DNA of 64,000 bases from Rhodospirillaceae bacterium (GTDB lineage: Bacteria > Pseudomonadota > Alphaproteobacteria > UBA6615), in the NCBI GenBank assembly GCA_018667335.1, contig JABIVD010000061.1:47979-111978 (forward strand), read 5' to 3'. The position numbers were made by a program, and so were the translations under genes. Of this stretch, positions 25,315 through 33,637 are shown piece by piece (position 1 is the stretch's first letter; each line of letters starts with the position of its first letter). A model generated the notes under the pieces. That model was not told the DNA's origin. It was given only the letters and a program-made list of their open reading frames with translations, and searched no databases.

Positions 25315-25968
25315 CTATTTGATCGGCGAGAAGGAGGTCGGCAACAGGTACCGGTTGTGCTGATCGATCACCCGGTGTCCGTTGCCGGCCTGGTAGATCG
25401 GCCAGCGCGGGTCAGCCGTGGCCTTGGCCTGCAATTCCTCGCGCTGGGCGTGGCTGTCCCAGTACCAAAGATGGACGACCTGGCTGATCCGTCCGGTGAC
25501 CGACGAGAAATAGCCGAGCAGTTGCCAGCCGGCATCCTTGATGATCGGCGATGCCAGCGCCTTGGTGACCTCGACATAATTCGGCACCTGGGCGTAGGTG
25601 ATCGAGTAGGTGCGTTCATCGACGAAGCCCTTGGGGCTGCCGTTGCCCATGAAGGCAAACGGCTCGACCACGTCGGTCGCGGTCAACAGCCGGTTTTCCT
25701 GGTGGGTGAGCATGGCCCGGCCGACTTTGAGGTACTCGGCCCATTCAGGGTCGGCGGCGAGTGAGGCGCGTATCTCCTGGCGGGCGGCTGCACTCTCGTA
25801 CTTCCAGTAGTGGACCGCCTTGTTGAGTTCGCCGGTCTCGACCGTGAAGTACCCGGCCAGCTCGTAGCCGTGCTTTTTCTGCAGCGGGTAGCCATTCTCC
25901 TCGACATGCTTGAGATAGGCGGGCATCTGGCCCGGACTGACAGTGTAAGTGCGCGCGTCGACGATCAT
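25315..25968 (-). CDS. NIPSNAP-family protein, two domains
   Basis: 217 residues from ATG 25968 with GGGGGAGAC upstream. Two ferredoxin-like NIPSNAP repeats begin with VDARTYTVSPGQMPAYL and VDERTYSITYAQVPNYV, each followed by a LxGYF strand and a W/Y-rich strand. NIPSNAP proteins are small dimeric alpha/beta barrels without a settled enzyme role. About 110 bp of intergenic DNA separates it from the divergent SMP-30 gene. Confidence 0.85.
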   Translation of the reverse strand: MIVDARTYTVSPGQMPAYLKHVEENGYPLQKKHGYELAGYFTVETGELNKAVHYWKYESAAARQEIRASLAADPEWAEYLKVGRAMLTHQENRLLTATDVVEPFAFMGNGSPKGFVDERTYSITYAQVPNYVEVTKALASPIIKDAGWQLLGYFSSVTGRISQVVHLWYWDSHAQREELQAKATADPRWPIYQAGNGHRVIDQHNRYLLPTSFSPIK

Positions 25969-26079
25969 GCGCTTGTCTCCCCCGAATGTGTCTGGCCGTG
26001 TGCGATTGCCGCCCGGCCTTATGGGTGTATCGTGACATCCTTTGCGGGTGGTTGAAAGACACCGAAAGGCGGGCGGGGC

Positions 26080-27000
26080 ATGGAAGACGCACACATTTTG
26101 CACGTGGTCGAGGCCGGGGCTATCCTCGGCGAAAGCCCGGTCTGGTCACCCGACGAGGGCGTGCTCTGGTGGCTCGATATCAAGGCGCCGGCGCTGTACC
26201 GCTACGATCCCGCCACGGGTGTTAACGACAGCTGGCCGCTGCCACAGGAGACGGGCTCGATCGTGCTGCGGAAGGATGGCGGCCTGGTCGGCGCGCTGCG
26301 CGGCGGGTTCGCGTTCCTCGATGTCGGCGCGCCGGGGAAACCTGTCGGCACGGACTGGATCGGCGACCCGGAACCCGGCCGGCCTCTGAACCGGCTGAAC
26401 GACGGCCGCGCCGATCGCCAGGGGCGCTTCTGGGCCGGATCGATGCACGACCCCGATGGTCCACCCGAGACCTATTTCGAGCGCGAGCCCGTCGGCGCGT
26501 TCCACCGCCTCGATGTGGACGGGACGATGCACCGGATGATCGACGGTATTCTCGTCTCCAACGGGTTGTGCTGGTCGCCCGATGGCAAGACCATGTATGC
26601 GGCGAACTCCCCGACGCGGATCATGCGTGCCTGGGACTACGACCCGGCGACCGGTGACATTGCGCATGAGCGCGTGTTCGCGACCTTCCCCGAAGAAGAC
26701 GGGCGCGGCACCCCCGATGGTGCCATCGTCGATGCCGAGGGCGGGGTCTGGGTGGCCGAGTTTGGCGCGAGCCGTGTGACCCGGCTGACGCCGGATGGCG
26801 ATGTGGACCGGATGATCGCGCTGCCGGTCAGCCGCGTCACCTGTCCCATGTTCGGCGGGTCCGACCTGGCGACGCTGTATGTCACCACCGCCAAGATTAT
26901 GCTCAGCCCGGAGGCGTTGGCGCGCGAGCCCCTGGCGGGCGCGCTGTTTGCCGTCGATGCCGGGGTGGCCGGGCTGCCCGAGGCCGCCTTCCCGGGGTAG
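26080..27000 (+). CDS. SMP-30/gluconolactonase-family protein
   Basis: 306 residues. Six-bladed beta-propeller features include an N-terminal LGESPVWSPDEGVLWWLDI, NDGRADRQGRFWAGSM, NGLCWSPDGKTMYAANS and DGAIVDAEGGVWVAEFG; the Glu, Asn and Asp in these stretches are the calcium ligands of the family. It hydrolyses lactones or related esters. The stop codon lies in the first copy of a short tandem duplication, so the gene end is repeated just after it. Confidence 0.9.
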   Translation: MEDAHILHVVEAGAILGESPVWSPDEGVLWWLDIKAPALYRYDPATGVNDSWPLPQETGSIVLRKDGGLVGALRGGFAFLDVGAPGKPVGTDWIGDPEPGRPLNRLNDGRADRQGRFWAGSMHDPDGPPETYFEREPVGAFHRLDVDGTMHRMIDGILVSNGLCWSPDGKTMYAANSPTRIMRAWDYDPATGDIAHERVFATFPEEDGRGTPDGAIVDAEGGVWVAEFGASRVTRLTPDGDVDRMIALPVSRVTCPMFGGSDLATLYVTTAKIMLSPEALAREPLAGALFAVDAGVAGLPEAAFPG

Positions 27001-27032
27001 TCGGGCTGCCCGAGGCCGCCTTCCCGGGGTAG
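26970..27032. repeat. Tandem 32-bp duplication including the SMP-30 stop codon
   Basis: The 31-base segment cgggctgcccgaggccgcct... ending in the stop at 27000 is repeated exactly at 27002-27032, so the last eleven codons and stop are duplicated in DNA after the gene. Confidence 0.9.
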
Positions 27033-27151
27033 CTGAACAGTTGCACCCGCCCGCCGCGTCGTGATCGGCATGAAATGGCCCTATTCCGGCCACCCGCCAG
27101 CCCCGTTGCGCCGTCAGCCTTCAATCAGCCCTGTCAGGGAGGAGAGACGGT

Positions 27152-27574
27152 TTGCGCGGATTAACGATGCTTGCAAGTGTCATAGGCGGTTTGCCTGTCG
27201 TGGCGTTTGTCGCGACGCTCGCCTTGACCGAAGGAGCACCCATACGCGCGCCGTCTGCAGGGTCTGGGATGCCGGATGTGGCAAGCGTGGAACCGGATTG
27301 GCTAGGGCAACCGGGCCTCGCGACGCCCGCCGGCATCCCAACTCGGGCCTGGGACCAGAGCCCGCGAACTGTCGTCAATTGGAAGCCGCCACCCGCGGCC
27401 GAATTTCGCCATGACCGGACCCGGGCCGGCTGGGATCAGCTTCGCCGGCTCGCAGAATCAGGCGATCGCGACGCGCTGGTGTTCCTGACCCTGATGAAAT
27501 CCGGCGTCATCCCGCGTTCGGAGCCCCGTCCGGGCGTCCATCGTGCGAGTTCCCGTGACATATACGTGCCTTGA
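27152..27574 (+). CDS. Hypothetical exported protein
   Basis: About 140 residues from TTG 27152; ATG 27167 is an alternative. A hydrophobic segment (MLASVIGGLPVVAFVATLALTEG) suggests a signal peptide or membrane anchor, followed by a proline-rich stretch and an AGWDQLRRLAESGDRDALVFLTLMKSG segment. No family recognised. The heat-shock promoter of the next gene overlaps its stop codon. Confidence 0.45.
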   Translation: MRGLTMLASVIGGLPVVAFVATLALTEGAPIRAPSAGSGMPDVASVEPDWLGQPGLATPAGIPTRAWDQSPRTVVNWKPPPAAEFRHDRTRAGWDQLRRLAESGDRDALVFLTLMKSGVIPRSEPRPGVHRASSRDIYVP

Positions 27575-27598
27575 AATTTGCCGTTTCGAAACCATTTA
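27570..27598 (+). promoter_or_regulatory. Sigma-32-like heat-shock promoter
   Basis: CTTGAAA at 27570-27576, then 15 bases, then CCATTTA at 27592-27598. This resembles the sigma-32 pattern (CTTGAAA, 13-15 bases, CCCCATnT-like). It lies upstream of the Hsp20 gene and would give a leader of about 140 nt carrying the ROSE-like hairpins. Confidence 0.65.
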
Positions 27599-27683
27599 AT
27601 GGCTACGCTGTGAGGCTCATAGGAGCGCATGGCGATTGAAACCCGGGGTGCCGGTATCGGGCCCCATGGACCGTGATTTCGAC

Positions 27684-27738
27684 TTTGCCGCAAGGCAGGG
27701 AGGTGTCGCGGCCCGGAACTCGCTCAAAAGGAGGAGTG
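27684..27738 (+). promoter_or_regulatory. ROSE-like RNA thermometer in the Hsp20 leader
   Basis: The final hairpin pairs ACUC and CUC (27718-27721, 27723-27725) with GAG and GAGU (27731-27737), leaving G27722 bulged, so most of the Shine-Dalgarno GGAGGAG is occluded. The ROSE core sequence UCGCU, conserved in these elements, is present opposite the ribosome site. Just upstream UGCC-GCAA-GGCA (27686-27697) forms a GNRA-loop hairpin. Fold predicted by eye. Confidence 0.6.
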
Positions 27739-27744
27739 ACGGCA

Positions 27745-28197
27745 ATGTCACGTATGTCCCCACTCAACAGCCCGCTTCTGCTCGGGTTCGACGAATTCGA
27801 ACGCACCCTGGAGCGCATCTCCAAGGCCTCTTCGGACGGTTATCCCCCCTACAATATCGAACGTACCGGCGAGAACCGGCTGCGGATCACCCTCGCGGTG
27901 GCCGGATTCGCGCGCGACGATCTGGATATCGAGCTCGAAGACAGCCAACTCACCGTGCGCGGCCGCCAGGCCGAGCAGGATACGCGCGAGTATCTGCATC
28001 GCGGGATCGCGACGCGCATGTTTCAGCGTAGTTTCGTGCTTGCGGATGGTGTCGAGGTGACATCGGCCTCGCTCGACAATGGATTGCTGCATATCGACGT
28101 GTCGCTGCCGCGGCCCGAGAGAAATGTGCGCAAGATCGAGATCGAGGGCGACGGTTCGCCCGCGCTCGACATGGAGACGAAAGGACAGGCGTCATGA
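27745..28197 (+). CDS. Small heat-shock protein Hsp20/IbpA family
   Basis: 150 residues from ATG 27745, with AAAGGAGG as ribosome site. The alpha-crystallin domain spans about residues 35-130: YNIERTGENRLRITLAVAGF, the LTVRGRQ strand, YLHRGIATRMFQRSFVLADGV, and ASLDNGLLHIDVSLPRPE. It is an ATP-independent holdase. The leader carries a ROSE-like thermometer and a sigma-32-like promoter, so expression should rise on heating. Overlaps the DUF1150 gene start by 4 bp. Confidence 0.93.
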   Translation: MSRMSPLNSPLLLGFDEFERTLERISKASSDGYPPYNIERTGENRLRITLAVAGFARDDLDIELEDSQLTVRGRQAEQDTREYLHRGIATRMFQRSFVLADGVEVTSASLDNGLLHIDVSLPRPERNVRKIEIEGDGSPALDMETKGQAS

Positions 28198-28403
28198 ATA
28201 TGCGTTTTGAGAATCTCAGTCCCGACCAGTTTGCAGCACTAGGTGTCGACCGTGTCGCCTATGTGCGCCCTGCCGTGATCGATGGACGCACCGTCTATGC
28301 CATCCACAATGCCGACGGCATTGAAATGGGCACAATGGCCGAACGCGATGTCGCGTTCGCGGCGGTCATACAGCATGATATGGAACCCGTCAGCGTTCAC
28401 TGA
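28194..28403 (+). CDS. DUF1150 family protein
   Basis: 69 residues beginning MNMRFENLSPDQFAALGVDRVAYVRP. The middle part (VYAIHNADGIEMGTMAERDVAFAAV) is the DUF1150 core. In alphaproteobacteria this small protein typically follows an Hsp20 gene, as here, with a 4-bp overlap. Function unknown; possibly linked to the heat-shock response. Confidence 0.85.
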   Translation: MNMRFENLSPDQFAALGVDRVAYVRPAVIDGRTVYAIHNADGIEMGTMAERDVAFAAVIQHDMEPVSVH

Positions 28404-28415
28404 CGGCGGGGGTCG

Positions 28416-28898
28416 CTAGCTGGCGGCGCGAAAGGTCTCGCTGGCCACAAGACCTGTCTCGATCAGCAACGCATAGATCGCATCCGGGCTGTCGGAGCCG
28501 CGCAGCTTATCGCAGAAGGTCCGGTCGCGCATGATCCGCGAGACCCGCGCGAGCGCCTTCAGGTGATCGGCGCCGGCGCCTTCCGGGGCGAGCAGCAGAA
28601 ACACAAGATCGACCGGTTCATCGTCGATTGAATCGAAGTCCACAGGCTTCTCGAGACGTGCGAACACGCCCTGTAGATGGCCGAGCCCCGGCAGTTTGCC
28701 ATGGGGGATCGCCAGGCCGGAACCAACACCGGTCGAGCCCAGCCGCTCGCGTTCGACCAGGATATCGAAAACCTGGCGCGCGTCGGTCTTTAGTATCGCG
28801 CCGGCGGCCTTCGACAGTTCCTGCAGCACCTGCTTCTTGCTGGTTGCATGCAGGTTCGCAATGACGCTGCCCGGCTCGAGGATATCTTCGATGTTCAT
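28416..28898 (-). CDS. ptsN: PTS IIA-like nitrogen-regulatory protein PtsN
   Basis: 160 residues from ATG 28898. The EIIA-Fru/Ntr pattern includes IEDILEPGSVIANL, the region of the phosphorylated His in GLAIPHGKLPG (near residue 66), and DLVFLLLAPEGAGADHLKALARVSRI. PtsN works in the PTS-Ntr phosphorelay to tune potassium, nitrogen and stress responses. It is downstream of hpf and rpoN on the same strand, the classical rpoN-hpf-ptsN arrangement. Confidence 0.92.
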   Translation of the reverse strand: MNIEDILEPGSVIANLHATSKKQVLQELSKAAGAILKTDARQVFDILVERERLGSTGVGSGLAIPHGKLPGLGHLQGVFARLEKPVDFDSIDDEPVDLVFLLLAPEGAGADHLKALARVSRIMRDRTFCDKLRGSDSPDAIYALLIETGLVASETFRAAS

Positions 28899-28908
28899 TG
28901 CGTATCCG

Positions 28909-29502
28909 CTAGGCCCCGTCTTCCGAGGTGTCCGGCGTATCGATCCAGCCGACATTGCCATCCGCACGGCGGAAAACCACGCTCATGCCGCCATGTTTGG
29001 CGTTGCGGAAGACCAGCGCGTGGCCGTCTGCCAGATCCATGCGCATGACGGCCTCGGAGACCGTCAGGCTTTCGACCGACGTCTGGTTCTCGGCGATGAT
29101 GACCGGATTGTCGTCGGTCTGGACCTCTTCTGATACGTCCTCGTCGCCGGCATAGGCGGCGATGACATATTCGGGCATGGTCGGTGTGCTGATGGTTTCG
29201 CGACCCTGGTGATGGTCGCGCAGCCGCCGTTTGTGCCGCCGCAGTCGCTTGGCCAGATGTGCCAGTGCGACGTCGAAGGCCGCATACGGGTCGTCGGCTT
29301 CTTCATGCGCCCGCACATTGATGCCGCGGCCAACATGCATGTTGATGCTGGCGCGGATCCGATGGCCTTCGTGCGACAGCACGACGCTCGCCTCGATGGC
29401 ATCGGCGAAATACTTCTCCGTCGTGCCTTCGATCGCATCCTCGATATGGCCACGCAATGCGTCGCCCACGTCGATCTGCTGTCCTGTCACATTTATTTGC
29501 AC
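28909..29502 (-). CDS. hpf: Ribosome hibernation promoting factor, long form
   Basis: 197 residues from GTG 29502 (MQINVTGQQIDVGDALR). The N-terminal HPF/RaiA domain has IEASVVLSHEGHRIRASINMHVGRGINVRA and KRLRRHKRRLRDHH; a linker leads to a C-terminal domain of about 60 residues (VESLTVSEAVMRMDLADGHALVFRNAKHGGMSVVFRR), as in long HPF that dimerises ribosomes to 100S. A TTG at 29553 would extend the start into a tandem repeat, which is less likely. Confidence 0.92.
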   Translation of the reverse strand: MQINVTGQQIDVGDALRGHIEDAIEGTTEKYFADAIEASVVLSHEGHRIRASINMHVGRGINVRAHEEADDPYAAFDVALAHLAKRLRRHKRRLRDHHQGRETISTPTMPEYVIAAYAGDEDVSEEVQTDDNPVIIAENQTSVESLTVSEAVMRMDLADGHALVFRNAKHGGMSVVFRRADGNVGWIDTPDTSEDGA

Positions 29503-29813
29503 TGTTTGGTACGCCGTCTGTCGTTGAAAATGATCTGCGAAAATGAACTGCAAAAATGAACTGCAACGGGCCGCCCCGCAGTGGCCACGGTATTCAACTC
29601 TTCGTTTCCCGTTGTGCGGGTGATCCGTATCAATGCGGATTGCAACGCTGCACGTCGCTTTTTTTGTTTGTACCGACCGTTCGTTGTGCGGTCTCGGTGC
29701 GCGGCGCGGAACTTAGTCAGGCACCGGATGGGTGTCAATACGGTCTGCCGCCCTTTTCCCGAGATGGGCGGGGGTGGCAAAATTTCAAGTAACGGTTTGG
29801 AAGTAAAGGGTAA
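29503..29813. other. hpf-rpoN intergenic region
   Basis: About 310 bp without a convincing gene. It contains the 13-bp tandem repeats near hpf and a poly-T stretch (cgctttttttgtttg) at about 29656-29670. The plus-strand frames seen here have no ribosome site or protein-like sequence and are treated as chance. Confidence 0.6.
29526..29564. repeat. Three tandem 13-bp repeats upstream of hpf
   Basis: gaaaatgatctgc, gaaaatgaactgc and aaaaatgaactgc follow each other directly, 24-62 bases before the hpf start. The 13-bp period does not preserve a frame, so it is non-coding. It could be a protein-binding array or a slippage product. Confidence 0.75.
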
Positions 29814-31289
29814 TCAGCCAGCGGCGCGTTTCATGCGACGGCGTTCCACGGAAGACGGAATCTTGAGCGAATCCCGGTACTTGGCAACGGTTCGGCGGGC
29901 TATTTCCACACCGTCGACGCGCAGCATGTCCACGATCTTGTCATCTGACAGGATTGATTTGGCGGTTTCGTTGTCGATCAGCAGTTTGATCTTGTGGCGC
30001 ACTGATTCGGCCGAGTGGGATTCGCCGTCGGTGGTGCTTCTGATTGCCGTCGTGAAGAAATATTTGAGTTCGAACAGCCCGCGCGGGGTGGCCATGTATT
30101 TGTTGGTCGTGACCCGGCTGATGGTGCTTTCGTGCAAGCTCACGGCTTCGGCGATATCGGCCAGGATCAGGGGCTTCAGATGTGCCACGCCGAGGCGAAA
30201 AAATGCGTCCTGCTGGCGAATGATCTCGGCGGCCACCTTCACGATGGTGCGCGCCCGCTGGTCCAGCGCCCGCACGAGCCAGTTGGCGGCCTGGAAACGT
30301 TCCTGCACGAATTCCTTGTCATCCTTCTCGCGCGTCACGCTGGTGATCTCGGCATAGTAGGCCCGGTTCACCAGCACCCGTGGCAGGGTGTCGTTGTTGA
30401 GCTCGATTTCCCAACCGCCGCCCTGCTTGGCGCGCATCAATACGTCTGCAGTTATGTACTCGGTGTTGGTGTTCTCGAATTCCGCCGCCGGCCTCGGGTC
30501 CAGCGTCTTCAGCTCCGCCAGCATATCCATGAGGTCTTCCTCGTCCACGCCACACGCGCGGCGTAGGCCCGGCAAGTCATGCTTGGTCAGAAAATCGAGA
30601 TTGTTGAGCATGGCCTGCATCGCGGGGTCGAGGCGATCGCGTTCGGCCAGCTGCAGGGCAAAGCATTCGATCAGGTCACGCGCGAAAACACCGGTCGGCT
30701 CGAACGCGCGAAGAATGTCGAGCACGCGCTCGACGAGGGAGATTTCGCAACCCAACTGTTCGGCCATCTCCTCGACGGAGACCGTCAGGAAGCCGCGGTC
30801 GTCGAGTGAATCAATCAATGCGCGACCGATCAGCCGGTCCGTCGGATCCGCGATCGACAGATCGAGTTGGTCTGTCAGATATTCGCGGAGGGTCACTTCG
30901 CTGGCCATCGTCTGGTCGATTCCGGGCAGCATGTCGCTGTCGCCGCGCGGCGCGGGCGCGCCACCGCCGGCCGACCGGAAGGGGTCGTCCTGCAGGACAT
31001 TCGTGTAATCGGTATCGAGGGGAGTTTCGTCCGACCCCAGGCCCTCGCGGCTGGTCAGGGTGACGGCATCGCCGTCGTCGCCGGTGTTGGTAAGGGTTTC
31101 GGCGGGAGCGCTCTCATCCTCAATGACCGCATCTTCGCGCTCGAGGAGCGGATTCTCCTCAAGTTCTGATTCTACGAAGGCCGCCAGTTCAAGATTTGAC
31201 AGTTGCAGCAGCTTGATCGCCTGCTGCAACTGCGGCGTCATGACCGGCGCCTGTGTCTGTCGGACGTCGAGACGCGTTGTCAGAGCCAT
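29814..31289 (-). CDS. rpoN: RNA polymerase sigma-54 factor RpoN
   Basis: 491 residues. Region I begins with TTRLDVRQTQAPVMTPQLQQAIKLLQLSN (glutamine-rich activator-interacting region), then an acidic spacer, and the C-terminal RpoN box ARRTVAKYR at about 464-472 that reads the -24 promoter element. Directs transcription of nitrogen and other genes with AAA+ activators. Between lptB and hpf in a typical alphaproteobacterial block. Confidence 0.97.
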   Translation of the reverse strand: MALTTRLDVRQTQAPVMTPQLQQAIKLLQLSNLELAAFVESELEENPLLEREDAVIEDESAPAETLTNTGDDGDAVTLTSREGLGSDETPLDTDYTNVLQDDPFRSAGGGAPAPRGDSDMLPGIDQTMASEVTLREYLTDQLDLSIADPTDRLIGRALIDSLDDRGFLTVSVEEMAEQLGCEISLVERVLDILRAFEPTGVFARDLIECFALQLAERDRLDPAMQAMLNNLDFLTKHDLPGLRRACGVDEEDLMDMLAELKTLDPRPAAEFENTNTEYITADVLMRAKQGGGWEIELNNDTLPRVLVNRAYYAEITSVTREKDDKEFVQERFQAANWLVRALDQRARTIVKVAAEIIRQQDAFFRLGVAHLKPLILADIAEAVSLHESTISRVTTNKYMATPRGLFELKYFFTTAIRSTTDGESHSAESVRHKIKLLIDNETAKSILSDDKIVDMLRVDGVEIARRTVAKYRDSLKIPSSVERRRMKRAAG

Positions 31290-31301
31290 GGTTAACGTCT
31301 T

Positions 31302-32087
31302 CTACAGACTGAATCTTTCGCCAAGGTAAACACGTCTTACATCGGCATGGGATACGATTTCGGACGGTGCACCGCTCATTAGGACGGTGCCCTCGTGCAA
31401 GATATATGCCCGATCGACGATATCCAAGGTCTCACGCACATTATGATCGGTGATCAATACGCCGATACCGCGATCCTTGAGGTGACTCACAAGGTCGCGG
31501 ATGTCTGCCACGGCGATGGGATCGATGCCGGCGAGTGGTTCATCGAGCAGGATGAAGTGTGGCTGGCTTGCCAGCGCGCGGGCAATTTCAACGCGTCGCC
31601 GCTCACCGCCCGACAGGGCCAGCGCCGGGGTTCGACGCAAATGGCTGATTGAGAATTCGGCCAGCAGGTCATCCAGCATGGCCTCGCGCCGGTCGCGCTC
31701 TGGTTCGATCACCTCGAGCACGGAGCGGATGTTCTGCTCGACCGACAGGCCCCGGAAGATCGACGCTTCCTGGGGCAGATAGCCAACGCCGAGGCGCGCG
31801 CGCCGATACATTGGCAAGTCAGTGATGTTGTGCCCGTCGAGCGAGATGGAGCCTGAATCGGACGCGAGAAGGCCGGTGATGATGTAGAAGCAGGTCGTCT
31901 TTCCGGCGCCGTTGGAACCCAACAGACCCACCGCCTCACCCTGTCGCACGACCAGTGATACATCCCGGATCACCGGGCGCCTGCGAAACCGTTTGCCGAT
32001 ATTCCGGACGACCAGACCTTCGTTGCTGCTGACCAGCCGCGGCTTTCCATCGGCACCGAGTACGCTGGAGGTTGTTTGGTCCGTCAT
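31302..32087 (-). CDS. lptB: LPS export ABC ATPase LptB
   Basis: 261 residues. Walker A GSNGAGKT, signature LSGGERRRVEIARAL, Walker B FILLDEPLAGIDP and the H-loop LITDHNV are all present. The N-terminal extension MTDQTTSSVLGADG is longer than in E. coli. It powers LPS extraction with LptFG. Its start overlaps the lptA stop by 4 bp. Confidence 0.96.
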   Translation of the reverse strand: MTDQTTSSVLGADGKPRLVSSNEGLVVRNIGKRFRRRPVIRDVSLVVRQGEAVGLLGSNGAGKTTCFYIITGLLASDSGSISLDGHNITDLPMYRRARLGVGYLPQEASIFRGLSVEQNIRSVLEVIEPERDRREAMLDDLLAEFSISHLRRTPALALSGGERRRVEIARALASQPHFILLDEPLAGIDPIAVADIRDLVSHLKDRGIGVLITDHNVRETLDIVDRAYILHEGTVLMSGAPSEIVSHADVRRVYLGERFSL

Positions 32088-32929
32088 TGGTTTCCAGTCG
32101 ATCCAGGGTTGGATGTGGACGGGTTGCTGCCGGTTTTGGCCTTGGGGAGGAACAGCCCGCGCACCCGCTCGCCGGACGGCGAGGAGAGAAGGCGGCTCTC
32201 ACCAGATTCCAAATTAACCTCTGCGCGCTCACCGTTCAATTGGGTGTCGCCGCGCGTGATTTTGACACTGCCCGTCACCGTGGCGATGCCGCTCGCGGGA
32301 TTGTAGTCACCCTTCTCCGCACGCACGATATCGGTCGGGGTGGAGACCAGCACATTGCCCAGGGCATCGATCCGTTTCATGGTGGCTTGTTGAATGCCAT
32401 CGCCGAAATGTGCGGTCAGCACATCGGCGCGCACCCTGCGGTCGCCGCGGACGGCCAGCGCGTCGCCCCGCGCGATGGCATACTGCTTGGTCTCGTAATA
32501 TTCCAGGCTGTCACGCGCGGTGATCGTGTCTTCTGCGGTATCGAGCTGGATATTGTCGCCGGTCATGACCAGCACGCCCTCGTCGATGTCGTAGACGGCC
32601 TTGTCCGATTGGGCGACTTCATTCTCCGAGATGATCCGCACATTGCCGTTGGCATCGATGCGGTAAATCTCGTTCTCGCCTGCGGCATTGGGTCGGTAGA
32701 ACGCGATCAGCTCATCGCCTTCTACTGTCACCGATCCCTGGCGCGCGCGCGCGTTCCCGCGCGCGACATAGAGTTGATTGGCCCGCTGCCACTCGATCCC
32801 ATCATCGGCCTCGATCTGGATTGGGCCGTCGCCACCCCGGCTGAAGCCGAGCGACTGGGCATTGACGGTTGCGGGCAGGGCGAACCACAACAGGGCGATC
32901 AGGGTCAGTATATGCGGTGTCCGGATCAT
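32084..32929 (-). CDS. lptA: LPS transport periplasmic protein LptA
   Basis: 281 residues. A signal peptide (ALLWFALPATVNAQSLG) precedes the OstA-like domain with repeating strands: IQIEADDGIEWQRANQLYVARGNARARQGSVTVEGDELIAFY, and DGNVLVSTPTDIVRAEKGDYNPASGIATVTGSVKITRGDTQLNGERAEVNLESGESRLLSS. Bridges LptC and LptD in the periplasm. Overlaps lptB and lptC by 4 bp each. Confidence 0.93.
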   Translation of the reverse strand: MIRTPHILTLIALLWFALPATVNAQSLGFSRGGDGPIQIEADDGIEWQRANQLYVARGNARARQGSVTVEGDELIAFYRPNAAGENEIYRIDANGNVRIISENEVAQSDKAVYDIDEGVLVMTGDNIQLDTAEDTITARDSLEYYETKQYAIARGDALAVRGDRRVRADVLTAHFGDGIQQATMKRIDALGNVLVSTPTDIVRAEKGDYNPASGIATVTGSVKITRGDTQLNGERAEVNLESGESRLLSSPSGERVRGLFLPKAKTGSNPSTSNPGSTGNQ

Positions 32930-33630
32930 TGGGGCGGGGTTGCTCCCTCGAAGACGGTCAGCCGTGCGGGACCGAGAAACAACACCCGATCGCCCGAATC
33001 GAGAACCCGGAATCCCTCGGCGTCGAGGATCCCGAACGGGCCCTGACCCTTGACCGGATCGTCGCCCGAAGCCGCGCTCGTCACCAGATCGACCTGGGCG
33101 GTGGTTGTCTTGAACTCATAGCCCTCATCATGAAACAGGTTCACGTCGCCGGCGAGGTGAAGCATGTTGGTCTCGGCCTCAAAACGTCCGTCGTTTGCGG
33201 TGAGTGCCACCCATGATCCATCTGCGAGGACGATGTCGGCCGTCGGGTTGGTCAGATCGTATATTTCGCCGCCATCCTGGGCTTTACTGCGGGCACCAAA
33301 GTCCGCGGTGACCTGAAACGGGCGGGCGGCGGAATCGATTCCCTGGAGGCGTGGATTGAGCACCTGCGGCTTGGCACCCCCGGCCGGTCCAACGGCTTCG
33401 AGGTCGATCCGGAAGCGGTCTTCGTCCGGCGACAGGCGCGGCCAGACGGCGACCAGAACCAGCAACGCGAAGGCGACGACCGGCAACACATATTTCATCG
33501 TTGAGACGATGCGCGAACGGCCGAACCCGCTGCGCCGCCGCCGTGGAATCGACCCCAGACGCGATCGGCGTTGCCGGCGTGTTTCGCCGGGTGTTTCGGT
33601 TTGTGGGGCCGTGTTTCCCGCGTCGCTCAT
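32926..33630 (-). CDS. lptC: LPS export protein LptC
   Basis: 234 residues from ATG 33630; an ATG at 33666 would overlap kdsD by 29 bases. The basic N-terminus (RRQRRSRLGSIPRRRRSGFGRSR) is followed by one membrane anchor (VLPVVAFALLVLVAVWP) and a periplasmic LptC domain with DLTNPTADIVLADGSWVALTANDG and EGYEFKTTTAQVDL. Passes LPS from LptBFG to LptA. Confidence 0.9.
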   Translation of the reverse strand: MSDAGNTAPQTETPGETRRQRRSRLGSIPRRRRSGFGRSRIVSTMKYVLPVVAFALLVLVAVWPRLSPDEDRFRIDLEAVGPAGGAKPQVLNPRLQGIDSAARPFQVTADFGARSKAQDGGEIYDLTNPTADIVLADGSWVALTANDGRFEAETNMLHLAGDVNLFHDEGYEFKTTTAQVDLVTSAASGDDPVKGQGPFGILDAEGFRVLDSGDRVLFLGPARLTVFEGATPPQ

Positions 33631-33637
33631 GCCGCGT

